The notes under the pieces are model-generated. The model was not told where the DNA came from and made no database searches. It saw nothing but the letters and a program-made list of their open reading frames with translations. A stretch of DNA of 64,000 nucleotides, taken from positions 2,018,501-2,082,500 of the forward strand of contig JADLSH010000318.1 of assembly GCA_016169945.1 (NCBI GenBank). The letters run 5' to 3'. Below, piece after piece: positions 1 to 10,530 of this stretch. Positions within the stretch are counted from its first letter, which is position 1. Each line of letters begins with the position of its first letter. The position numbers and the translations under genes are program-made. The stretch is from Trachythela sp. YZ-2020. Taxonomy: Eukaryota; Cnidaria; Anthozoa; Malacalcyonacea; Clavulariidae.

Positions 1-425
1 TTCGGGGATTAAACTCATTTACTTAAACCAGAGTAGCGAAACATGTCTGATATTATACCTGGTTGACGTGAAGTAACAAATATACAATGACTTGTTCTAT
101 ATTTTTCGTTGCCTAAAGTTTATATGCTAAACTTATATACTTGTTAATTGTTTTGGGTGATGAGAAATACGCTAAACGATAAAAATTGTTTTCTAATTGC
201 GCGAATATAGATCTAATACAATCATAACAAAAAATTAAAACTGGACAGATAAATATATCAAAAATCAATAAAAATTCATGAAAAAGAGATTACACAAGAA
301 TCAAGCAAATAACAAAGTTAATGAATAAGATCGAAAACAATTTCGTTCAAAAATAGAAAAGAAAATCCAATTAATTTATCGCTACTGATCTTCCATTATA
401 TATTTGCATGATCACGTCTGCTTAC
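1..425. other. AT-rich intergenic, nothing recognised
   Basis: No convincing coding frame, RNA gene or inverted repeat was seen here. The sequence is AT-rich and runs into the first 117-bp SINE-tail array. Confidence 0.5.
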
Positions 426-742
426 TGGACCAATTATTATAGAGATGATCTTTAAAGAACCTCTACGCGATGAACAGTTTAGAACTGATAGAGTTAGTAT
501 AGTTTAGGTTTCCTCCTGTAGTAACACTAGATCAATATAGGGGATGTCTCTCACTGGACCTCTTTTGAAGAACAGTTTAGAACTGATAAAGGTATGTAGT
601 ATCAATATAGTTAGTATACTTCAAGTTTCCTCCTGTAGTAACACTGAAATAATAAGGGGATAACCCTACTGGACCTCTAGGAAGAACAGTTTAGAACTGA
701 CTCTTATACTGGATCTCTAGGAAGAACAGTTTAGAACCGATA
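426..742 (+). repeat. 117-bp SINE-tail array, about 3 degenerate units
   Basis: The string GAACAGTTTAGAACTGATAG and the companion motif TTTCCTCCTGTAGTAACACT recur about every 110 bases. The same unit occurs at 6890, 9565, 10440, 11114, 13343, 34491, 35150 and 36001. The last unit is shortened, so that only the part around GGACCTCTAGGAAGAACAG repeats. See 10300-10530 for its link to a tRNA-derived SINE. Confidence 0.75.
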
Positions 743-1090
743 GATCTTTCCACTGACGAAAATCCAGAATTACGGATCGACAGCTTTGCTAAAAAGATAA
801 TATTGGGAATTGAACTGTAAAATTCCGCGTTTTGTGCTTGCCGAACTCACAGTATGAAAATCGAAATCCATTATTTATTGCATCCATAGTTTTGTTTAAT
901 CAAGTCTCCCCTAGTATTTAGCAAACAAAAGTCTAATATTATTATAGACAGAATCGGTTAGGATAAATAGATTAGGACAACGATATCATTATTGTTGTAA
1001 TGAGAAAACCTACGACATATACTAGACGAAATTGAAAATATCCTATTGAGGGAAGGAAGGAGAGTAGAATAACGTAAAGTAATAGATATT
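743..1090. other. intergenic, nothing recognised
   Basis: No coding frame longer than chance and no repeat shared with the rest of the window were seen. Confidence 0.4.
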
Positions 1091-1254
1091 TCTCGAACTT
1101 CCAGACGAAGGGTCCTCGCGAGGGGTGTATCACTCATACACCTCGAAAATAAACTGCCCTAAAAATTCTCTATTAAATCCCAAAAATGTCGTACGCCTTT
1201 TTGGAGTGATACACCCCTCGCTCTAGTCCTTGCTCAAAACATCGAAGTTCAAGA
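1091..1254. mobile_element. small foldback element
   Basis: The two ends are inverted copies. The left inner arm GAGGGGTGTATCACTC (about 1120-1135) is matched in reverse complement at about 1204-1220, and the outer ends TCTCGAACTT and AAGTTCAAGA also pair. The loop is about 70 bp. Size and structure fit a non-autonomous inverted-repeat element. No target duplication was found. Confidence 0.6.
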
Positions 1255-1760
1255 CGAAGTATTTTGTATATTTGTCAGGCAGTTAGACCCAACTCAGTAA
1301 GTCTTGAATATTGTTTGACCTTCCACTACATACAGGCCATAGAAATAATAGTATTATACAGGAAAATTAATTCTCGTATGCAGTATAATGAAATAAGTCG
1401 GTGGTTATTTAATATATCATGCACCGCTTAGCAGGGAAGTACATAACGATAGCACGATATATTGTATTATTTAATAACGGTAAAATGATAAGGTATACAT
1501 AGGCTTACCACAATTAAATTTAATTTGGTCCAATTTATTAGTAAGGAAAACAAAAGCGCTATGAAAAGCAATCTAATTGTCAAAATCTCAATTTAATAAT
1601 GATTTCATATAATTTAGTTAGAGCATTGTTAGCACATTTTGTCTGCGGGAAATTACAGGAGAAAAAAATGTTAGCCGATTATTCAAATTTTACTTTGCTA
1701 ATGTGACATAGGTTGGAACAAAGGCTTGAAATAGTGTGAAAATCAATGCTCTTAGATCAA
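1255..1760. other. intergenic, nothing recognised
   Basis: AT-rich sequence with no supported gene or repeat before the 90-bp minisatellite starts. Confidence 0.4.
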
Positions 1761-2320
1761 GCAGACATCACTTGGAGAACATCACCCAATATACATAATC
1801 TAACTGAGTACAAATCCCACCATGATTAAGTAGTTTTCTACTTGTCTAGTGTGGACATCACTTGGAGAACATCATCCAATATATATAATCTACCTGATAC
1901 AAATCCCAATGTGATCAAGTAGTTTTCTACTTGCCTGGTGTGGACATCACTTGGAGAACATCATCCAATATATATAATCTACCTGAGAACAAATCCCACC
2001 ATGATCAAGTAGTTTTCTATTTGCCTGGTGTGGACATCACTTGGAGAACATCATCCAATATATATCATCTACCTGATACAAATCCCAATGTGATCAAGTA
2101 GTTTTCTATTTGCCTGGTGTGGACATCACTTAGAGAACATCGTCCAGTATATATATAATCCACCTGAGTACAAATTCTACCATGATCAAGTAGTTTCTAC
2201 TTGCCTGGTGTGGACATCACTTGAAGAACATCACCCAATCTATATAATCTACCTGAGTACAAATCCCACCATGATCAAGTAGTTTTCTACTTGCCTGGTC
2301 TGGACATCACTTGGAGCTGA
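1761..2320 (+). repeat. 90-bp minisatellite array (forward)
   Basis: The motif GTGGACATCACTTGGAGAAC recurs with starts near 1851, 1940, 2030, 2119, 2210 and 2300, giving a period of 89-91 bases and six to seven units. Each unit carries the perfect hairpin AAGTAG-TTTT-CTACTT. The same unit lies in reverse orientation at 2846-2938 and 5318-5690. Degenerate single copies are visible near 5975 and 18010. Confidence 0.9.
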
Positions 2321-2845
2321 ACGTCAAGTATAGCAATGCCTAGCAACACTTACCAAGCTCACAATAATACAAATCTTTGCCGTCAAAGCAAATAGATACA
2401 AAGTTTATCCTCTAACGAAATATTCACTATGTTCCATAATGTATCAATTTGAGCGTCAAATGCATTCTAATGCTTCTCAAACGCGAGAAATTCCTCTGAT
2501 TTTTAAGACAAGGCAAATTTTGATCGAGACAGCAATAAGTTTATTAAGCTAAAGCCCAAAGCTTTCTATACTTGTTTCATATATAAAATATTGAGATGCA
2601 TGCAAATTAAATAATTTAAAACGCTCATTAGGGATCGTAAACCGTTAGAAACAACATCAAAACAAAGATATGAAAATATGAATACAATATATCCAACAAT
2701 ATCCTGACAATGTTTATAGGAAACATATTCTGAAATATAGAAAGAACGTATTTAACTGAAAACGACTAATGTGTCTTTTTTCAGGTTGTTCAAACACAAA
2801 TAACGGCAGCTTATCGTATAGAATACTAGGGATTCGTACTTAGGT
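2321..2845. other. spacer between opposed 90-bp arrays
   Basis: No gene is seen. Around 2770-2830 there is a stretch (CAGCTTATCGTATAGAATAC and its surroundings) that resembles 9075-9135, so part of the spacer is a dispersed repeat. The spacer would be the loop if the two opposed minisatellite arrays paired. Confidence 0.45.
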
Positions 2846-2938
2846 CCACACTAAGGCAAGTAGAAAACTACTTGATCATGGTGCATGGGAGAAAATATAT
2901 ATTGGATCATATTCTCCAAGTGATGTCCCGCACACTAG
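2846..2938 (-). repeat. 90-bp minisatellite unit, reverse copy, left of insertion
   Basis: This is the reverse complement of the unit at 1761-2320. It ends abruptly at CACTAG, where the 2939-5317 element begins, and resumes after that element with the same six bases. Confidence 0.85.
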
Positions 2939-5317
2939 GAGGGGGGCATTGGGGTTTTCGGTATTACGGTTTTCAGATATTTTTAATGCGGTATTTCGGT
3001 AATATAATTTTTTAAGAGCGGTATTTCGGTTTTATTTAGTCGTGCGGTATGCGGTTTTTTGGCATTTTAGTACACGGTATTCGGTAAATTTATCCTTATA
3101 TTGGCTTAATATACCTTGTTTTGGAATCTCAACATGTTTAGGATATTTTTGGATCTTAAGGATTTTGTGGGGATCATAACATTATGTCTGCCACACAATT
3201 ATACCCGAGTTAGACAAGTACTCATCGGACAATCAACGTGGTATGTATCGATCGCCATTCCTTCGTATGGTTGGATTGCCTTCTTGTCGTACGACCCTGT
3301 CGACAAGATCTCTCCTATTGCCATAAATCTCAAGGCCAAAGAGATTCATTGCTCTGACGGGATCATCTTTCTCGTCTCTCACAGTGGTCCTATCAAAGCT
3401 ATAGAGTTCATAGAAGGATCGATTTCCATCAAGACCATCATCTCCAAACTTAGGAAGAAAAAAGACGTCATCGAACAGGCGGAGAAACTCCATGTACGAT
3501 CTATTGGAACCGTCGCAGAGATCAGGGCTAGATTGTTAACGTACATCCGAACGCTGACGGCTAAATATTCCGAGAACCATGTCACTACTGGCGCAATTCA
3601 CTTCTGGGACCGTGACAGTCAACCCTCCGTTTACGCTATGCTATGCGTTACAAGTGAACTGCTATTATGCTGCTGAGAATACAGTGAAAAAAGACGGTGT
3701 CGGCCTAAAAGGTGTTAATGAGCAAGTGATTGTTCAGTACAAACCTGACTGGCTTAAGATCAACAGCATGTGTCTTTGCGACAGAAGCATATTAATTTCT
3801 CATTGCCAAGGAATCGTCCAAATTAACGCAGAGAATGATGAATGCAGGTTGCTTGTTCGGCACCTAAATCAACCGTGCGTGCTAACTAAGTTTGGCTCAG
3901 ACGTATTATTTACAAATGAGAAGAAATCGTCAGTGTGGCATCGCAAAGCGAGTGGAGAGTTAGATGTGTTTGCTGGCTCTGACAAGGAAGAAGGTAGTAT
4001 CGATGGATTAGTCAAGAATTGTCGTTTGAAGCAACCAATGGGAATATGCACTGAATTTGACAGTGTGGTATATCTTTGTGATGCTCAGACCAACTCCATC
4101 AAACTATGCAGTAAGGTTACTGAGTTTGATGATTTTCTAAATCAGCACTGGTTCCATTGGTTCCTTATATGATGCATAGTAAAGGGTCGCCTTACACAGT
4201 CAAGTCGTCTGTAGATGCTCTTACACTGGTCCGCGAGTGCAAACACGTGCTGGATGAAAATACTGCAGACATCAGGAATACCACAGGAATCACAGGAGCG
4301 CTAAATAGACCTCAAGGACATGTATCAGCCAAGACTGTAGCATCGGTTAACCTGATCGAGTGGGGTCTTCAGAGACTGTTCGACAACTTGAAGGAACATG
4401 ATTACCAAGTTACCAACCTGTTAAGTTGCATGACATTGGACGTGAAGAATTGCCATTCAACCGTTCACATTAAGCAGGCTAACATGTCTATGATGGAGTA
4501 GAGCCGATCTTTTGGATTAACGATGAAAGAATCTATCAAGAGAGTAACGCAGTGGGCAGCATACTATCATACGAGCAGGAAGTCATGGTATCCTAAACCA
4601 GAAGAGACCATTCCCTTTTCAAAGGTGTCGTCCCAAGCCAACTGTGATGTTTTACGAAACTGGGCATCCTCCTATGGAGCGGCTGTTAGACAACGCACAG
4701 TACGTCAAGAGACAACAATGGCGAAGCATGGCACTCTACCCGAATTCATGTATCAAAGGAAGTGTGTCACATTAGACGCGCCGGTTACGATAGACTCGGG
4801 AGAATGTAGGGTAGAAGTCGCGGAAGGCGATTTGAGAGAACCAGTGGAGTCAGCGGATCAAGAATCACAGGACGAATTTATGGATGAATTTGACACCAGC
4901 AGTGACGAAGAGGAACCTACAGGTGAAACTGAGCCAGTGTCCCCAATAGCAAGGAGAAATTGGGAGCTCTCTAATCGGTTATTGAACTGAAGAAATAAAA
5001 GGTAATTCATTTCAATTATAATTAATCATTATTAAATTTGAGATAAGCGGTCAAGCCAGTGTTCCGGCGGTAGTTGAACCAGCTGAACACATTAGATTGC
5101 TCAGCCTTTTGGCAAGAATTTGTACTAAAATTATTTCGATGGAAGAATTGACCAATATTGTCAGATGGTTAAATCGTAGTTAGCCTCTTTAAAACTGCCC
5201 ATTACTACTTCAATCTATATTTAGCTGCAGTTAAATTATCATTAACTAACTTTTTGAAATGCGGTTTCAGACGTTTCGGTATTCTGTTGATTTACAACAC
5301 GGTATTTATGCCCCCTC
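2939..5317 (+). mobile_element. 2.4-kb TIR element carrying a SAP/NHL-like gene
   Basis: The left end begins GAGGGGGGCATT and the right end, read in reverse complement, begins GAGGGGGCATA: a terminal inverted repeat of about 10-12 bases with one indel. It is flanked by CACTAG at 2933-2938 and 5318-5323. Removing one CACTAG and the element restores a continuous 90-bp minisatellite unit, which supports a real insertion with a 6-bp target duplication. Sub-terminal sequence is rich in GCGGTATTTCGGT-like words, mainly at the left end. Inside is one broken gene (about 3116-4990) and no recognisable transposase, so the superfamily is unassigned and the copy is probably non-autonomous. Confidence 0.7.
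3116..4990 (+). pseudogene. broken SAP-motif / NHL-like repeat protein, uncharacterised family
   Basis: Function is unknown. The reading moves through three stretches: 3116 to about 3600, about 3600 to about 4140 (next frame), and about 4150-4990 (first frame again) with an in-frame TAG at 4499. That makes two frameshifts and one stop in about 1.9 kb. The first stretch has a SAP-like motif around residues 120-145 (a helix, then VRSIGTVAEIRARLL), a fold usually used to bind DNA. The middle has beta-propeller-like blades, such as KQPMGICTEFDSVVYLCDAQ, similar to NHL repeats. The last part ends in an acidic serine-rich tail. No intron signals are needed. I recall similar multicopy proteins in cnidarian genomes but could not check this. 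The true start is missing or upstream, and the copy lies inside a TIR element, so it looks like transposon cargo. Confidence 0.65.
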
Positions 5318-5690
5318 CACTAGGCAAGTAGAAAACTATTATATATATTGGATGATGTTCTCCAAGTGATGTCCACACCAGGCAAGTAGAAAACTACTTG
5401 ATCATATTGGGATTTGTATCAGGTAGATTATATATATTGGATGATGTTCTCCAAGTGATGTCCACACCAGGCAAGTAGAAAACTACTTGATCATATTGGG
5501 ATTTGTATCAGGTAGATTATATATATTGGATGATGTTCTCCAAGTGATGTCCACACTAGGCAAGTAGAAAACTACTTGATCATATTGGGATTTGTTTCAG
5601 GTAGATTATATATATTGGATGATGTTCTCCAAGTGATGTCCACACGAGGCAAGTAGAAAACTACTTGATGATTCATGGTGGGATTTTGAT
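5318..5690 (-). repeat. 90-bp minisatellite array, reverse, right of insertion
   Basis: About four units read as the reverse complement of the 1761-2320 array, each with GTAGAAAACTACTTGATCAT and TTCTCCAAGTGATGTCCACA. The first unit is the right half of the unit interrupted by the 2939-5317 element. Confidence 0.9.
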
Positions 5691-6542
5691 AAAGGAAAAA
5701 TGCTCCTTTTTTCAGAAATATTGAAGACACAAAATGCAGGACGTCAAACGTTTACGTGGTTATAAGATAAATTTTGACGTTTTAATCGAAGCAAGAATTA
5801 TTCCTTTAATGCGCTTAAAAATTAGTGCAGCTTAATTTACAAGCTCTGGTATCAAGTACATGTGCTTGTAAACCGCGTTAAGAATTTAAGATTGATGATC
5901 GCCATTTAGAAACGAACGAAATCGGCTATGCACTTTTTATACCCTTTAGGTATGTGGGTATCAATAACAAGTAGTTTCTGTTTCGCTCTAGTATGGCCGG
6001 ACATCACACTCAATAAATATAATGCGTTAAAACCTTAAATCTTTGGTAACCAATTCTTCTTATTGCATTCAAAACTTACTCTACATAACTTTCCTACCTT
6101 CTCATACACATAAAAAATCCACTAAAATACCTCTCCAAATGATCACTCGAAATATTACTCCTGCCTCAAAAAGCTCCTCGATTCCAAATTTATCAACTAC
6201 AAATCGCTAGCGACAACTTATCGCTAAACCCTTGCAGATTTTCTGCTCTGATTTAATAATTTAAGCTGAATATTCGGCGAGTCATTTGAAGTAATTGTCT
6301 ACCAGAAAATTGAACTCAGATACGAGCGCATGCCCTAATTATGATCGCTTATTTGCGCGGACAATTTCAATTCATAATTAAGGTACAAAAGATGCGAATC
6401 AGTGTGTGATTTGCGCGTGGATCGCGTTGAAACTCGTGGCGCGGTTACGTTGGTAATATGGAATCGTGGAAAATATTTCTCAAACTCATTAATAACTCAT
6501 GAGCAATTGCTCTAGTCTACGTAGAGTCGGTTGGGTCACATT
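5691..6542. other. intergenic with a degenerate 90-bp unit
   Basis: No gene is seen. Around 5970-6025 the words AAGTAGTTTCTGTTTCGC and GGACATCACACTCAATA resemble a decayed forward copy of the 90-bp minisatellite unit. The rest is unassigned AT-rich sequence. Confidence 0.45.
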
Positions 6543-6650
6543 TAGCCTGCGTGGCAGACGGTCTACCCGCGAAAGGTATTTTGCCTCTTCGCCTTCGCCC
6601 ACATCTTGGGTGTTTGGCCGCGGATAGACTACGATCTGCCATGCAGGCTA
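6543..6650. mobile_element. 108-bp foldback element
   Basis: The ends TAGCCTGCGTGGCAGACGG and, in reverse complement from the right, TAGCCTGCATGGCAGATCG pair over about 32 bases with few mismatches, leaving a 45-bp loop. It is typical of very short non-autonomous inverted-repeat elements. Confidence 0.65.
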
Positions 6651-6738
6651 GGTGTTATTCCGTATCATGTGAATGGACGTTCAAACAGCAGTAAAACACT
6701 GCATCAAACATTAAAAATAGAATACGATCCATAGTATA

Positions 6739-6852
6739 GGCGTAAGACACAACTTCAAGTTGGAGGGGCACTTTTCCCATTGTTTGATCTGGAGAAAAGG
6801 GCACTTTTCTGGGGGGGGGGCGTGCCCGCTATGCCCAATCAGTTCCTACGCC
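6739..6852 (+). repeat. dispersed repeat with GGCGTA/TACGCC ends
   Basis: It starts GGCGTAAGACACAACTTCAA and ends TTCCTACGCC, so the outermost six bases are inverted copies. A relative occurs in opposite orientation at 31619-31768, sharing CTTCAAGTTGGAGGGGCACT and a G-rich centre with GTGCCC. It is probably a small non-autonomous element. Confidence 0.55.
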
Positions 6853-6889
6853 ACTGATGCATAGACACGATTGTCCCATAGCACGCACT

Positions 6890-7320
6890 GGATCCCTTAC
6901 TGTACCTCTAGGGAGAACAGTTTAGAACAGATAGACTGACTATCCAGTATAAATAAAGATAGTTTAGTTTAGTTTTTCTCCTGTAGTAACACCGGGACAA
7001 TAAGGAATGACCCTTACAAGACCTCTAGGGAGAACAGTTTATAGAACTGATAGACTGACTATCCAGTATAAATAAAGTTAGTTTAGTTTAGGTTTCCTCC
7101 TGTAGTAACACTGGGCCAATAAGGAATGACCCTTACTAGACCTCTAGGGAGAACAGTTTAGAACTGATAGACTGACTATCCAGTATAAATAAAGTTAGTT
7201 TAGTTTAGGTTTCCTCCTGTAGTAACACTGGAGCAATAAGGGATGGCCCTCACTGGACCTCTAGGGAGAACAGTTTAGAACAGATAAAGCTATTCAGTAT
7301 AAATAATGTTAGTTTAGTTT
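6890..7320 (+). repeat. 117-bp SINE-tail array, about 4 units
   Basis: CTGTAGTAAC occurs at 6981, 7100 and 7217, a period of 117-119 bases. Each unit carries GGACCTCTAGGGAGAACAG, ATCCAGTATAAATAAAGTTA and the GTTTCCTCC element. No tRNA-like head precedes this array. Confidence 0.85.
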
Positions 7321-8093
7321 TCAGCAATTTCAAATTCCATGAATGTCAATACAAAGCTCACGTTTCAAATACCGAACCATTTTCTAATAAAACATCATAA
7401 ATAACATAGCGATACACAGCTGACGACAGAAAAACGATCTGCCCAGTGAAACAGAATCCCATTTTATGCCTAACCAAATTCACCATGCTAATAAACTTAA
7501 CAAAAACATGTTCGGGTGTTGCTTCATCAACGCTTGTTAAAAATTCGAGTTTTTCTCGAGTTCGCTAACATGTGGTGGCCATTCGGAGATGGTGGGAGTA
7601 TAATGTGTATATCAACGAGCTTTAAATAGCGTGATCGGTGTTTCTCCGCGTTTTAATTAGTGATGAAAATATTAAAACACAATTTCGGAATGTCACGACC
7701 TTTTGGGAAATGTTTGGCAAGGTTTTGGACAATACACATTGGAATCGTCTGTCGTACGTTCAACGCAAATTATGCTAATTTTAGACGATACATAAGAATA
7801 ATGACCAAGTGTTTTGGGAGTTTAAATAACATTTGGATTTCGACTTGGTCTGGCAACAATTAACTGCGGTTTGTCTCAACGTGTAAACAACGTGAAGAAA
7901 TATAGACCGGCCAAACAGTTTTGGTATGGTATAATTCGTGTTTGACGGATTCAGTGAAGAATTTAGAGTGTGTGGTGGTTTTGAGAATAGGTATGTGAAT
8001 GTTTTATTATCAATTTAAGTTAATTGTGTAGTTTATAGGACACAAACTATTATCAGTTAACAAGTTCAGTGTATATGATATGGTTTTGAAGTA
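7321..8093. other. intergenic; weak hint of a noncoding exon
   Basis: A 67-codon open frame at 7660-7863 shows no recognisable motif and is probably chance. GAGAATAG followed by GTATGTGAATG near 7984-8000 looks like a 5' splice site after a possible noncoding exon. That is too weak to call a gene. Confidence 0.25.
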
Positions 8094-8198
8094 CTATTTA
8101 AAACACGAGCAGGAGTGCTTTATCAGATATAAAACACGAGTGCGCAGCACGAGTGTTTTATATCTGACAAAGCACGAACTGCGAGTGTTTTAAATGGC
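8094..8198. mobile_element. 105-bp palindromic element
   Basis: The left half (TATTTAAAACACGAGC, then TCAGATATAAAACACGAGTG) is repeated in reverse complement in the right half, almost without a loop. Transcripts would form one long hairpin. Confidence 0.65.
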
Positions 8199-8520
8199 TT
8201 AAAAAACGACCCATCTTATGACTTCATTGGCGAAGTAATTTTAAATTTGATTTAATTTTAATTTGGCGAAGTCTTTTCCTCATAAATTATTAATGAGTTT
8301 TTTAAGTATACTAAACTAAGTCGTGTGGCATGTATGAACAAGTATGCCTACATTGTATGATTATACGAGATATGCAACAACTATAGTACATTGATGTTTG
8401 ACTTATGTCGGTTTAGAACCTTTATAAAGGCCGCGTTTCTGGCAACGCAACTAAAACAAATATTGAAACTCATAATCTCGAATGCGCACACATGCACTGT
8501 CTGCAGGTAGCATCAGTTAA
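8199..8520. other. intergenic, nothing recognised
   Basis: No supported gene, RNA or repeat was seen. Confidence 0.4.
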
Positions 8521-8695
8521 GGTATGTTCACACACCGAGATTTGTCGGCCCGATTTTAGGTTTCTCTGAATGCTAATGACGAATATTTTCAATTGGTGAT
8601 GTGGTCAGATGACGTTTGCCACGTATTTTAATTTTCGAATATCATTAACTTGCATCTGAAATCGGCCCGACAAATCGCTGTGTGTGAACGTACCT
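8521..8695. mobile_element. 175-bp inverted-repeat element at TTAA
   Basis: The ends GGTATGTTCACACACCGAG and, in reverse complement, AGGTACGTTCACACACAGCG pair over about 40 bases, including TTTGTCGG and CCGATTT. TTAA lies directly on both sides (8517-8520 and 8696-8699), which fits piggyBac-like target choice. There is no coding capacity. Confidence 0.65.
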
Positions 8696-9564
8696 TTAAA
8701 TATACATGCATTGAAAAAATGTAAATCAGTTTAGAGATTATCCGGTCCATTAATTTTATTTAATCTAATGATTGAATCCAAGCTATCATGTCATGAATCT
8801 TTATACGATTATAGTCAATGGCGTGGCCCGGTTGGTGTTAACCGCTTCCAACGCTATATTTGTAAAAGCAATTTAAGCAGGTTCTAAGATTTGCGCCAAA
8901 TATGATGCACTTAGCTTGCACTTAAATTGGTTTCTGTGTACGTATAACAAATGTCTGAGGTTATCCAAAGTTCCACTGAGAAAGATTCAATCATCATGAC
9001 ACAACCGTTCTAAAACTTTGCAAATCTTTACCGTGTTTATACAATATTTTATGAATGCATACGTGGGTTACTCTTGAAAAACAGGTTGGAAAGAAAAGAA
9101 CACAAATCACGACAGCTTATATCGAATATTGTACTGTACTACCTATAGTCTACTTACACTGGGCCCCCGCGTTTGGAATATTAATACATGGTTACACAGC
9201 ATTGACGCAAAGCGCGTGTACGGGTCAAATCAATGACCAAACATGTTTCCATTTACTTCTTTTATCAGCCAACACATGCACCCATACACTTCTATACCGT
9301 ATATAGTCATTACAATCAGCTATACATCAGCACAAGTGATTCCTGAATGAGATTCACATTATAACATTTTTTACACCAGTATTAAACTTTCCATTCATAT
9401 AAGACATTCAACAAAAACCGACAAAGGAATAGTACAAATTTTCTTGGTATTGAGAGTTGAAAGCTATGAAATAATGCAAGCGTCAAGAAACCTTAGCGTT
9501 AGCATCGAAATTCCGATATATATCTTTGGTTACTGTGGTACTGTGTTAGAAGAAAGCCAAGAAG
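8696..9564. other. intergenic, dispersed repeat at about 9050-9150
   Basis: An 83-codon open frame at 9055-9306 has no recognised domain. Its 5' part overlaps a repeat shared with 2770-2830, so I do not call it a gene. Nothing else was recognised. Confidence 0.35.
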
Positions 9565-9975
9565 GACCATCTCTTATTGTAGTGTTACTACAGGAGGAAA
9601 CGTAAACTCTAACTTTTTATACTTGATAATTCTATCAGTTCTAAACTGTTCTCACTATAGAACTCCAGTAAGAATTATTTTTCCAGTGTTACTAGTTACT
9701 ACACGAGGAAACCTAAGCTAAACTGGTTTATTTATGCTGGATAGCTATATATATCAGTTCTAAACTGTTCTCTCTAGAGGTCCAGTGTTACTACAGGAGG
9801 AAACCTAAACTAAACTAACCTTATTTATACTGGATAGGTCTATCAGTTCTAAACTGTTCTCCCTAGAGGTCCAGTAAGGGTCATCTCTTATTGATCCAGT
9901 GTTACTACACCTGCGGTGTTTTGTAGAGTCAAACTGGAAGCACTCTTCTCACATGAGACTGACTGACAACCACTT
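9565..9975 (-). mobile_element. SINE body with tandem 117-bp tail, minus strand
   Basis: Read on the minus strand, 9975-9910 is the SINE body (AGAAGAGTGCTTCCAGTTTG, then ACACCGCAGG). It is followed by about three tail units ending near 9565 (TAGTAACACT, AGAACAGTTTAGAACTGATA). The tRNA-like head is missing or beyond recognition. This copy ties the 117-bp units to the SINE body. Confidence 0.7.
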
Positions 9976-10299
9976 CTAAAAGTTTAAAACGTGTGGTCCT
10001 GATTAAGTACTTAATCCTGTTTACTTTGTAAATTAGCATAATCGAATCTTAGAAATTAAACAAGGACCACTTGAATCTTGAGAGAACCGCATGTGATAGA
10101 TTTAGTATGTGATATAAATAATACTTCCAACATCTAAGTTCATGTATTAATGAGATTGTGCAAACACTTCAAAATGCATATTTTTACTGACAGATTAGTT
10201 ACATCGGGCCATCTTCATGGAATAACAAGTTCACAGATTGAGAAATGTTGTTGTACAATTTGTACAATTTCTGTATTGAGCATGGAGTGTTGGCATAGT
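9976..10299. other. intergenic, nothing recognised
   Basis: Short AT-rich spacer between two SINE copies in opposite orientation. Confidence 0.4.
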
Positions 10300-10530
10300 A
10301 CATGCAGTGGTTAGTGAATGTGTCTTTCACCTCTGTGACCGAGGTTCGATTCCTGCGATATGCAGTTGTCTGATTATAATTTCACCTCAGTCGTGTGTGA
10401 GAAGAGTGCTTCCAGTTTGACTTAACCAAACACTGCTGGTTTTCTTTGGGTGCTCCTGTAGTAACACTGTGCCAATAAGGGATGACTCTTACTGGACCTT
10501 TAGGAAGAACAGTTTAGAATAGCGAGAGGT
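10300..10530 (+). mobile_element. tRNA-derived SINE, most complete plus-strand copy with 117-bp tail unit
   Basis: A degenerate pol III A box (GTGGTTAGTGAATG, 10307-10320) and a perfect B box (GGTTCGATTCC, 10343-10353) form a tRNA-like head. The body follows (AATTTCACCTCAGTCGTGTG, then GAGAAGAGTGCTTCCAGTTT and GGTTTTCTTTGGGTGCTCC). It leads without a break into CTGTAGTAACACTG and one 117-bp tail unit. Known SINEs are copied by LINE machinery in trans. The structure shows that the arrays elsewhere are multiplied SINE tails. Confidence 0.75.

Noticed and set aside
1761..2320. CRISPR-like array
   Set aside because: The whole 90-base unit repeats with no unique spacers, and the genome is eukaryotic; same for the 117-bp and 44-bp arrays.
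2933..5323. CACTA (En/Spm) transposon because of CACTAG at both ends
   Set aside because: CACTAG is a direct repeat, not inverted, and the true inverted ends are GAGGGGGCAT; it is the target duplication.
9055..9306. 83-codon open frame
   Set aside because: Starts in a dispersed repeat also found at 2770-2830; composition and motifs do not suggest a gene.
10307..10353. Genuine tRNA gene
   Set aside because: A and B boxes are present but no cloverleaf or acceptor stem follows, and the body continues as a SINE.
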